A stretch of DNA of 28,705 bases, from contig JAZQYH010000122.1 of NCBI GenBank assembly GCA_045633415.1, forward strand, positions 1 through 28,705, written 5' to 3'. Source of the stretch: RGIG3102 sp045633415. GTDB taxonomy: Bacteria; Bacillota; Clostridia; Oscillospirales; Ruminococcaceae. A program made the translations under genes and the position numbers. Positions 22,638-28,705 of the stretch are shown piece after piece. The number at the start of each line of letters is the position of its first letter. Position 1 is the stretch's first letter. The notes under the pieces are model-generated. The model searched no databases, was not told where the DNA came from, and saw only the letters and a list, made by a program, of their open reading frames with translations.

Positions 22638-22666
22638 TTGACACTACCCAGTTACTATTGTATGAT
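22638..22666 (+). promoter_or_regulatory. Promoter of pgi
   Basis: A consensus -35 box TTGACA (22638-22643) and -10 box TATGAT (22661-22666) with 17-base spacing. The expected start is about 50 bases ahead of pgi. No terminator was seen between the carboxypeptidase gene and this promoter. Confidence 0.8.
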
Positions 22667-22723
22667 TATATAAAGCAAAAGTGAAAAATCATATGCTATT
22701 TTTACATAACAGAAGGTGACAAT

Positions 22724-24055
22724 ATGTCTGTAAAATTTAATAGTAAATATTTAAATGGTTTTGTATCCCAGGCAGAATTTGATAATGCTTATCCACAGGT
22801 TGAGCTGTGCCATAACATTCTGCATGCAAAAAGCGGTGCAGGTAATGATTTCCTTGGCTGGCTGGACCTTCCTTTTTCTTATGACAAAGAAGAGTTTGCA
22901 AGAATCAAAAAAGCTGCAGAAAAAATCAGAAGTGACAGTGACGTTCTTCTGGTAATCGGTATCGGTGGTTCCTACCTTGGCGCACGTGCAGCTATCGAAT
23001 ATCTGGGTTCAATGCAGTATAACGACCTGAACGACCTTAAAGTTTACTTCGTTGGCAACAACATCAGCCCTGACTACCTGAACAATATCCTGAAACTTTG
23101 CGAAGGTAAACGCCTGTCCGTAAACGTTATCTCAAAATCAGGTACAACTACAGAATCTGCTCTGGCTTTCCGTGTATTCAAAAAACTTATGGAAGACAAA
23201 TACGGCAAAGAAGAAGCAGCAAAACGTATCTATGCTACAACTGACAAAGCTCGTGGCACACTGAAAAACCTGTCTGATAAAGAAGGTTACGAAACATTCG
23301 TTATTCCAGACGATGTTGGCGGCAGATTCTCTGTTCTCACAGCAGTAGGTCTTCTTCCAATCGCAGCAGCTGGCTTTGACATCGACAAGCTGATGGAAGG
23401 CGCACAGAATGCTTGCAAAGAATACGAAGTTCTCTCCCCAGAAAACGACTGCTACAAATATGCAGCAGCTAGAAATATTCTTCTGCGCAAAGGCAAAGCT
23501 ATTGAACTGATGGCTTGCTACGATGCAGACTGGACACTGATGAACGAATGGTACAAACAGCTGTTTGGCGAAAGTGAAGGCAAAGACCAGAAAGGTCTCT
23601 TCCCAGCATCCGTTATCTACTCAACAGACCTGCACTCTATGGGTCAGTTTGTACAGGACGGCAGCCGCACAATGTTTGAAACAGTTATCGACATCAAGGC
23701 TCCAAAACAGGACTTCTTCCTTGAAGAAGACCCAGAAAACGCAGATGGTCTTAACTTCCTTGCAAACCAGAATATGTCTATCGTAAATGCAAACGCTATG
23801 AAAGGCACAATTCTGGCACACAACGACGGTGGCGTACCAAACATCGTTATCGAACTGGCTGGCAAAGACGAAGTGACACTGGGCCATGCAATCTATTTCT
23901 TCGAAAAAGCTTGTGCTATCTCTGGCTACATGCTGGGTGTTAACCCATTCAACCAGCCAGGTGTTGAAGACTATAAGAGAAATATGTTCGCTCTTATGGG
24001 CAAACCAGGCTATGAAGCACAGCGTGAAGAACTTTTAAAAAAATTAGGTGAATAA
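22724..24055 (+). CDS. pgi: Glucose-6-phosphate isomerase
   Basis: 443 residues, the compact length usual in Firmicutes. It interconverts glucose-6-phosphate and fructose-6-phosphate in glycolysis and gluconeogenesis. The sugar-phosphate binding region has IGIGGSYLGARAAIEYL and VISKSGTTTESALAFRVFKK. The signature PDDVGGRFSVLTAVGLLPIA and later FNQPGVEDYK are present. Codon bias is strong in the body of the gene, as in the ribosomal genes. The upstream site is a modest GAAGG. It shares a transcript with the following P-loop gene (33-base gap). Confidence 0.97.
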   Translation: MSVKFNSKYLNGFVSQAEFDNAYPQVELCHNILHAKSGAGNDFLGWLDLPFSYDKEEFARIKKAAEKIRSDSDVLLVIGIGGSYLGARAAIEYLGSMQYNDLNDLKVYFVGNNISPDYLNNILKLCEGKRLSVNVISKSGTTTESALAFRVFKKLMEDKYGKEEAAKRIYATTDKARGTLKNLSDKEGYETFVIPDDVGGRFSVLTAVGLLPIAAAGFDIDKLMEGAQNACKEYEVLSPENDCYKYAAARNILLRKGKAIELMACYDADWTLMNEWYKQLFGESEGKDQKGLFPASVIYSTDLHSMGQFVQDGSRTMFETVIDIKAPKQDFFLEEDPENADGLNFLANQNMSIVNANAMKGTILAHNDGGVPNIVIELAGKDEVTLGHAIYFFEKACAISGYMLGVNPFNQPGVEDYKRNMFALMGKPGYEAQREELLKKLGE

Positions 24056-24088
24056 CGCTTACAGCGTAAAATAAAGGAGTGTATTCTT

Positions 24089-24490
24089 ATGATTAAATTA
24101 ATTACTGGTCCTAAAGGCTCAGGCAAAACAAAACAGCTGATCGACATGATCAACGAAAACCTTAACGTTGTAAAAGGCAACATCGTTTGCATTGAAAAAG
24201 CTATGCAGGAAACTCACAACATCAACGCAGCAGTTAGACTTATCGATGTTGACGAATACAAAATTGCAGACTACGGCACATTCTACGGCTTCTTCGCAGG
24301 CGTTCTGGCTGGCAACTACGATATCGAACAGGTTTATGTAGACGGCCTTATCAAAGTTGGCGGCAAAGATCTGGAAGCTCTGGGCGACCTGCTTGCTAAA
24401 GTTGACGCTATCTCTGAAGATAAACTGGTTGTATTCACAGTTTCTTCCCCAGTTGAAGAACTGCCAGAATCAGTTACAAAATATCTGTAA
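24089..24490 (+). CDS. Small P-loop protein of unknown function
   Basis: 133 residues. A Walker A motif GPKGSGKT lies at residues 7-14, and a hydrophobic strand ending in Asp (QVYVDGL, about 81-87) could be Walker B. No fused helicase, kinase or DNA-binding segment is visible. Short proteins like this are often mis-annotated by similarity to PilT ATPases. It has a good site AAAGGAG, strong codon bias matching pgi and its own terminator, so it is probably well expressed with glycolysis. I infer nucleotide binding only. Confidence 0.8.
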   Translation: MIKLITGPKGSGKTKQLIDMINENLNVVKGNIVCIEKAMQETHNINAAVRLIDVDEYKIADYGTFYGFFAGVLAGNYDIEQVYVDGLIKVGGKDLEALGDLLAKVDAISEDKLVVFTVSSPVEELPESVTKYL

Positions 24491-24519
24491 TCTATAAAAC
24501 AAGTCAAAAATTGATTAAT

Positions 24520-24551
24520 AAAGGTGGCTGCAAAACTGCCACCTTTGTTTT
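24520..24551 (+). terminator. Terminator after the P-loop gene
   Basis: A 9-base-pair stem AAAGGTGGC/GCCACCTTT (24520-24528/24538-24546) with a 9-base loop is followed by GTTTT. It ends the pgi transcript. Confidence 0.88.
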
Positions 24552-24589
24552 GAGTAAAAATACTAGAAAATCGGTCAAAAAGTTCGTCA

Positions 24590-24616
24590 TTTTGTCAAAA
24601 AATATCCTTGACAAAA
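24590..24616. promoter_or_regulatory. Inverted repeat over the yceD -35 box
   Basis: TTTTGTCAA (24590-24598) and TTGACAAAA (24608-24616) form a perfect 9-base inverted repeat around a 9-base spacer; the right arm contains the -35 hexamer. A further half site GTCAAAAA occurs at 24574-24581. It could be an operator, or chance in AT-rich DNA. Confidence 0.4.
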
Positions 24617-24636
24617 TAGACAAACCTTTATATAAT
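24608..24636 (+). promoter_or_regulatory. Promoter of yceD-rpmF
   Basis: Perfect consensus TTGACA (24608-24613), 17 bases, TATAAT (24631-24636). The expected start near 24643 leaves a short leader of about 19 bases before the chosen start codon. Confidence 0.9.
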
Positions 24637-24661
24637 ATTTAAGTGACCTATGAGGTGCTTT

Positions 24662-25165
24662 ATGTTAGTTAATCTCAGCAATATCTTCACTCGTGGTGAG
24701 ACTGAAAAACAGCTTAGTACGGAATTTGATTTTTCCGCAGAAAATGTCAGCTATGATGCAGCCTTTGAGCAGCCTGTGAAAGCAGACCTGCATTTGAGAA
24801 AAGGTAATGGCGAAACATTTGTAAAGCTTACTGTACAGGCAACAGCCAAGTGCAGCTGTGCAAGATGTTTAAAGCTGTTTGAAAAGGAATTTTCCTTTTC
24901 GCAGGAATTTATAGTTACTCCGGCGACCCTCACAGACCCGGAAAGCGAAATCCCGGTGAACAGCAATAACATACTTGACGTAAAACAGCTTGTGTTGCAA
25001 GAACTTTCTTTGGAAATTCCATCTATAATGCTCTGCAAAGAGGATTGTCAGGGACTTTGCCCAAAATGTGGCAGACCAAAGGAGGAGAATTGTGGCTGTC
25101 AGCTCGAAGAAAGAGTTGACCCAAGGTTATTAATCTTAAAACAATTACTGGATAACGATGAATAA
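24662..25165 (+). CDS. YceD/DUF177 family protein
   Basis: 167 residues. DUF177 (YceD) proteins are encoded next to rpmF in most bacteria; in E. coli and plants they are linked to 23S rRNA accumulation. This member has CARC at 66-69 and a cysteine-rich tail: Cys125, Cys129, GLCPKCG (131-137), Cys144 and Cys146, typical of the Firmicutes form and likely to bind metal. An ATG at 24650 is in frame, but GAGGTG at 24652-24657 favours 24662. rpmF follows after 18 bases. Confidence 0.9.
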   Translation: MLVNLSNIFTRGETEKQLSTEFDFSAENVSYDAAFEQPVKADLHLRKGNGETFVKLTVQATAKCSCARCLKLFEKEFSFSQEFIVTPATLTDPESEIPVNSNNILDVKQLVLQELSLEIPSIMLCKEDCQGLCPKCGRPKEENCGCQLEERVDPRLLILKQLLDNDE

Positions 25166-25183
25166 TTAGAGGAGGTGCTAATA

Positions 25184-25366
25184 ATGGCAGTACCAAAGAG
25201 AAAACTTTCAAAAGCAAGAAGAGATAAAAGAAGATCAAATGTTTGGAAACTCGAAGCTCCATCATTCGTTAAATGCGCACAGTGCGGCGAATTGACACTT
25301 CCACACAGAGTTTGCAAATCTTGCGGTTATTACAAAGGCAAAGCTGTTATCAAAAAAGAAGCTTAA
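25184..25366 (+). CDS. rpmF: 50S ribosomal protein bL32
   Basis: 60 residues. Zinc-binding (C+) bL32 with Cys31, Cys34, Cys44 and Cys47. MAVPKRKLSKARRDKRRSN at the N-terminus is diagnostic. An in-frame GTG at 25175 overlaps the ribosome site; GGAGG (25171-25175) points to ATG 25184. It is followed by a terminator rather than by the plsX-type genes that often come next in Firmicutes. Confidence 0.98.
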   Translation: MAVPKRKLSKARRDKRRSNVWKLEAPSFVKCAQCGELTLPHRVCKSCGYYKGKAVIKKEA

Positions 25367-25389
25367 TTCTTTTGTATAATTAAACAGTC

Positions 25390-25421
25390 AAGGGTAGGTC
25401 TTTCCTGCCCTTTATTTTTTT
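25390..25421 (+). terminator. Terminator after rpmF
   Basis: AAGGGTAGG (25390-25398) pairs with CCTGCCCTT (25404-25412), nine pairs with one U-G wobble and a 5-base loop, followed by TTTTTTT (25415-25421). Confidence 0.88.
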
Positions 25422-25625
25422 GCTTTCAAATAAAAATCAACGACTTTCTCTAATAGGTGAAGTGGGACCGTTTGCAGTGTATGAGGTAGTAGAATTATAT
25501 TATACGACCCCATAAGTCACTTTCGGTGACAGCTTCTCCTGAAATGAGAGCCCTTATTTCACACTAACATTTGCGTAATAATTTTTGCAGACAATATTAT
25601 TTTATCTTAATAATTTATAGAAAAA

Positions 25626-25659
25626 TTATTAACAATATGCTATAATATATTGTTAGTAA
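25626..25659. promoter_or_regulatory. Palindrome over the DUF512 promoter
   Basis: Two 13-base arms (25626-25638 and 25647-25659) match as an inverted repeat at 12 of 13 positions; the inner nine, TAACAATAT/ATATTGTTA, are perfect. The 8-base centre contains the -10 box. This is a plausible repressor site, with no regulator identified. Confidence 0.45.
25638..25646 (+). promoter_or_regulatory. Extended -10 promoter of the DUF512 gene
   Basis: TGCTATAAT (25638-25646) is a perfect extended -10 element. The region 17 bases upstream (TAGAAA, 25618-25623) is a poor -35 box, so the TG motif would have to compensate. The start would be near 25653, about 42 bases before the gene. Confidence 0.6.
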
Positions 25660-25694
25660 AGTTTTTAATATCAAATCACTTTACAGGAGGTATT

Positions 25695-27008
25695 ATGGCT
25701 GTTCAGATTATAGATGTTGTGCAGGATTCACCTGCCCATAAATACAATATTTTGCCAGGGGACCAGCTTGTTTCCATCAATGGTGAAGAAATATTTGACA
25801 TGATGGACCTGCAGTTCTACTCCACAGACACACAGCTGGATGTGGTAATTTCCCGTGGCGGCGAAAATATCAGTCTGCACATCATAAAAGAGGACGATTA
25901 CACTCCTCTGGGTCTTGAGTTCCAGACATATCTCATTGACAAACAGCACTCATGCAAAAACAAATGCATTTTCTGTTTTGTAGACCAGCTGCCAAAAGGT
26001 CTGCGCAAAGATATGTATTTCAAAGATGACGACGAAAGATTGTCCTATCTTTTCGGCAACTATATCACACTTACAAATCTTTCCCGCAGAGAAATAGACA
26101 GAATCAAAAAGATGAAAATTTCTCCAATCAACATCTCTGTTCATACAACTAACCCAGAGCTTCGTACATTTATGATGAAGAACCCTCGTTCTGCTGAAAT
26201 AAATGATGTTATGGCGGAATTTGCCGAAGCTGGTATCATTATGAACACACAGATTGTTCTGTGCAAAGGTGTAAACGACGAAGAAAATCTTAAAGAGTCT
26301 ATTGATAAGCTTCAGAGCCTTTACCCACAGGTAGCCAGCTGTTCTATCGTACCTATCGGTGTAACACGCTACCGTGATGGTCTTGCACCGGTGGAAACTT
26401 TCTCAAAAGAAGACTGTCGCCGTGTTATCGAACAGGTAAACCAGTGGACAGAAGAGTTCTACAGGCAGCATGGCGAACGCATTGTTTACCTGTCAGACGA
26501 ATTTTATCTGCGTGCAGAATTGCCGATTCCACAGGCCGAATATTACGGCACATTCCCACAGATTGAAAACGGCGTAGGTATGGTGCGCACATTTATGGAC
26601 AGTTTCGCAGAAGAACTGGAATACTATCAGGGTCTGGAAGAACCAGTATATGCTGATATTGTTACAGGCGAAGCTATGTATCCTGTGCTGTGTGATGTAA
26701 TCGCACAGGCAAAAGAAGTGGCTGGCGATATGCTGAATATCACAGTGCACAAAATCAAAAACAATTTCTTTGGCGGTAATGTATGGGTTACAGGCCTTAT
26801 CACTGCCACAGACATTATAGACCAGTTACAGGGTAAACTTACTTCCACCCGACTTCTCCTTTGCAACGATATGCTGAGAAGCGAACAGGATATGTTCCTT
26901 GATAACAAAACACCTGCTGATATTGAATCAGCCCTTGGTGTTAAAACTGAATTTTATCCAAACGATGGCCTGCAGATGGCACAGATGCTGCTGGGCACAG
27001 AGTATTAA
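25695..27008 (+). CDS. DUF512 protein with PDZ and radical-SAM-like motif
   Basis: 437 residues. The N-terminal PDZ-like domain (about 3-65) has SPAHKYNILPGDQLVSINGE. A CxxxCxxC motif follows, Cys87, Cys91, Cys94, in SCKNKCIFCFVDQLPKGLR, resembling a radical-SAM cluster site. A TIM-barrel-like middle and the DUF512 C-terminal domain come after. The family is widespread in Clostridia and cyanobacteria, often beside der, but its reaction is unknown. An in-frame start at 25650 lies before the ribosome site; AGGAGG at 25685-25690 fixes ATG 25695. der follows after 21 bases. Confidence 0.88.
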   Translation: MAVQIIDVVQDSPAHKYNILPGDQLVSINGEEIFDMMDLQFYSTDTQLDVVISRGGENISLHIIKEDDYTPLGLEFQTYLIDKQHSCKNKCIFCFVDQLPKGLRKDMYFKDDDERLSYLFGNYITLTNLSRREIDRIKKMKISPINISVHTTNPELRTFMMKNPRSAEINDVMAEFAEAGIIMNTQIVLCKGVNDEENLKESIDKLQSLYPQVASCSIVPIGVTRYRDGLAPVETFSKEDCRRVIEQVNQWTEEFYRQHGERIVYLSDEFYLRAELPIPQAEYYGTFPQIENGVGMVRTFMDSFAEELEYYQGLEEPVYADIVTGEAMYPVLCDVIAQAKEVAGDMLNITVHKIKNNFFGGNVWVTGLITATDIIDQLQGKLTSTRLLLCNDMLRSEQDMFLDNKTPADIESALGVKTEFYPNDGLQMAQMLLGTEY

Positions 27009-27029
27009 TATATATTTAGGAGGTACAAT

Positions 27030-28349
27030 ATGGCAAAACCAATGATTGCAATAGTGGGCAGACCAAACGTAGGTAAAAGCACACTGTTTAATAAAATAAT
27101 TGGCACAAGAATCAGTATTGTTGAAGACACTCCTGGTGTAACAAGAGACAGAATTTACGCAGAAGGTGAATGGCTGGACAAAAAGTTTACACTGGTTGAT
27201 ACAGGCGGTATCGAACCAAAAGACAACAATACTATTCTCAAACACATCAAAGACCAGGCACAGATTGCTATTGACACAGCTGACGTAATCCTGTTTGTTA
27301 CAGATATACGCAGTGGCGTTACAGCAAACGACTACGATGTAGCAACAATGCTGCTTAAAAGTGGTAAACCAACAGTTCTGGTGGTAAATAAATGCGATAC
27401 AATCGGCAGGGTGCCAGATGATATCTATGATTTCTACTCACTGGGTCTTGGCCAGCCTTTCCCTGTTTCTTCCGTACACGGTCATGGCACAGGTGATATT
27501 CTGGATGAATGTTTCAAATACATCAAATATTCCGAAGAAGATGAAGACGAAGATGAAAAAATCTCCGTTGCAGTTATCGGCAGACCAAATGTTGGCAAAT
27601 CCAGCCTTGTAAACAAAATTCTTGGTCAGCAGAGAATGATTGTACGTGACGAAAGCGGTACTACACGTGATGCTGTAGACAGCTATATCGAAAACAAACA
27701 CGGCAAATTCATCTTTACAGATACAGCAGGTATGCGTAAAAGAGGCAATGTAGACGACGGTGTTGAAAGATATTCCGTTATCCGTGCCCTTGCCGCAGTT
27801 GACCGCAGTAAAGTATGTGTTATCATGATTGACGGCACAGTTGGCTTTACAGAACAGGACTCCAAAATCGCAGGCTATGCACACGAACAGGGCAAAGCAT
27901 GTATCATCGCTGTAAACAAATGGGATGCTGTTGAAAAAGACGATAAAACAATGGATATAATGAGAAAAGACCTGATGGAAAACTTCAAATTTATGTCCTA
28001 TGCACCAATCATCTTTATTTCAGCACAGACAGGTCAGCGTCTGGACAAACTGTTTGAACTGATTAAATTTGTAGACAACCAGAACTCATTCAGAACAACA
28101 ACAGGTGTTCTCAACGATATTCTGGCAAGAGCGGTTGCACGTGTACAGCCACCATCAGATAAAGGCAAACGTCTGAAAATCTACTACATGACACAGATTT
28201 CCACACGTCCACCTACATTTGTTGCTTTCTGTAACGATAAAGAACTGTTCCATTTCTCATACCAGAGATATATTGAAAATCAGATTCGTGAAGTATTCGG
28301 ACTTGAAGGTACACCACTGAGACTGATTATCCGTGAAAGAGGAGAATAA
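27030..28349 (+). CDS. der: Ribosome-assembly GTPase Der (EngA)
   Basis: 439 residues. Der has two tandem GTPase domains and a KH-like C-terminus and acts in late 50S assembly. G-domain 1 shows GRPNVGKS (10-17), TPGVTRDR, DTGG and NKCD. G-domain 2 repeats GRPNVGKSS (from about residue 184), SGTTRDAVD, DTAG and NKWD. An acidic linker (SEEDEDEDEK) joins them. The KH-like part ends PLRLIIRERGE. The AGGAGG site is 7 bases before the ATG. It is cotranscribed with the DUF512 gene and plsY. Confidence 0.98.
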   Translation: MAKPMIAIVGRPNVGKSTLFNKIIGTRISIVEDTPGVTRDRIYAEGEWLDKKFTLVDTGGIEPKDNNTILKHIKDQAQIAIDTADVILFVTDIRSGVTANDYDVATMLLKSGKPTVLVVNKCDTIGRVPDDIYDFYSLGLGQPFPVSSVHGHGTGDILDECFKYIKYSEEDEDEDEKISVAVIGRPNVGKSSLVNKILGQQRMIVRDESGTTRDAVDSYIENKHGKFIFTDTAGMRKRGNVDDGVERYSVIRALAAVDRSKVCVIMIDGTVGFTEQDSKIAGYAHEQGKACIIAVNKWDAVEKDDKTMDIMRKDLMENFKFMSYAPIIFISAQTGQRLDKLFELIKFVDNQNSFRTTTGVLNDILARAVARVQPPSDKGKRLKIYYMTQISTRPPTFVAFCNDKELFHFSYQRYIENQIREVFGLEGTPLRLIIRERGE

Positions 28350-28352
28350 TAT

Positions 28353-28705
28353 ATGATTTACCTGACCTTAGCACTTGTTTTTACTATAGGCTATCTTCTT
28401 GGTTCAATCAGCTTTGCTGTAGTTATCAGCAAAACATTTTATAAACAGGACATCCGTAACTTTGGCTCTGGCAACGCAGGCATGACAAACGTTCTGCGCA
28501 CATTCGGAAAAAAAGCCGCCGCCGCCACCTTTGCAGGTGACTTTTTCAAAGGCGTTTTTTCAGTGTTAATCTGTAAAGCCATTATGAACAGCCAGCTGGT
28601 GGCTGGTGTGGAAAATCTTGAATTTTTCAAAGACCTTGCGCTGTACATCACAGTGGCAGGCGCACTTTTCGGCCACCTTAAACCAATTTTCTTTGGTTTC
28701 AAAGG
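28353..28705 (+). CDS. plsY: Acyl-phosphate glycerol-3-phosphate acyltransferase, 3' end cut off
   Basis: The first 117 codons are present and the gene runs past the window end (the family is about 200 residues). PlsY is a membrane enzyme that transfers an acyl group from acyl-phosphate to glycerol-3-phosphate, the first step of phospholipid synthesis. Visible features are an N-terminal membrane segment (about 2-25), the motif FGSGNAGMTNVLRTFG (37-52), DFFKG (63-67), a second hydrophobic region and the beginning of the GHxxPxFxxFKG motif (107 onward). AGAGGAG lies upstream. It starts three bases after the der stop codon. Confidence 0.95.
   Translation, partial: MIYLTLALVFTIGYLLGSISFAVVISKTFYKQDIRNFGSGNAGMTNVLRTFGKKAAAATFAGDFFKGVFSVLICKAIMNSQLVAGVENLEFFKDLALYITVAGALFGHLKPIFFGFK

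Larger units (their letters stand above)
25422..25694. other. rpmF-DUF512 intergenic region
   Basis: The 328 bases between the genes begin with the rpmF terminator. Beyond it no protein is apparent. Two small adjacent hairpins are visible: GTCAC/GTGAC (25516-25520/25526-25530, TTTCG loop) and GCTTCTC with GAGAGC (25532-25538/25546-25551, one bulged T). The last part holds the promoter and palindrome of the DUF512 gene. Confidence 0.55.

Noticed and set aside
1..28705. CRISPR arrays, tRNA genes, insertion sequences or defence genes
   Set aside because: No regularly spaced repeats, cloverleaf-like sequences, transposase motifs or known defence proteins were seen; the gene content is housekeeping.

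Overview
The window is a long ribosomal-protein superoperon followed by unrelated housekeeping genes, from a Gram-positive anaerobe of the Clostridia. I place it most likely in the Oscillospirales/Ruminococcaceae-type lineages, but that rank is only an inference. Evidence includes the gene order of the S10, spc and alpha clusters fused into one block, strong AGGAGG ribosome binding sites, zinc-binding forms of uS14, uS4, bL32 and bL36, a KOW protein gene between map and infA, and the DUF512-der-plsY neighbourhood. No tRNA, rRNA, CRISPR array, insertion sequence or phage gene was seen.

Region 1 (1-15980). Two sigma-A-type promoters (16-44, 180-208) lead through a long untranslated leader to rpsJ. 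The leader can fold into a multibranch structure ending in a terminator-like hairpin. Then come rpsJ-rplC-rplD-rplW-rplB-rpsS-rplV-rpsC-rplP-rpmC-rpsQ (S10 part) and rplN-rplX-rplE-rpsZ-rpsH-rplF-rplR-rpsE-rpmD-rplO-secY (spc part). After a 119-base gap holding a good promoter inside a striking twin palindrome come adk-map-KOW gene-infA-rpmJ-rpsM-rpsK-rpsD-rpoA-rplQ (alpha part), closed by a strong terminator. Most gaps are 1-35 bases, but three longer spacers (rpsJ/rplC, rplW/rplB, rpsD/rpoA) each hold a pair of predicted RNA hairpins.

Region 2 (15981-19926). A small membrane zinc-ribbon protein, a convergent pyrophosphatase-like gene, a gene-free stretch of about 570 bases, and a large surface lipoprotein. 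The lipoprotein has an SGNH hydrolase domain, an InlB-like repeat, four Ig-like (Big_2-type) repeats and a Pro/Thr/Glu/Ala tail.

Region 3 (19927-24551). mtaB (tRNA modification, minus strand), a D-Ala-D-Ala carboxypeptidase, pgi, and a small P-loop protein of unknown role.

Region 4 (24552-28705). The yceD-like gene with rpmF, then the DUF512 radical-SAM/PDZ gene, der (ribosome-assembly GTPase) and plsY (phospholipid synthesis), which runs off the end of the window.

The common theme is ribosome synthesis and maturation. The window holds about thirty ribosomal proteins, translation initiation factor IF-1, methionine aminopeptidase, the Der GTPase, a YceD-type rRNA accumulation factor, a tRNA-modifying enzyme, and the protein export channel and RNA polymerase alpha subunit that share these operons. 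I found no complete undescribed system. The most interesting signals are regulatory: the twin palindrome at the adk promoter, the attenuator-like leader of rpsJ, and the terminator-like hairpin inside the S10 operon.
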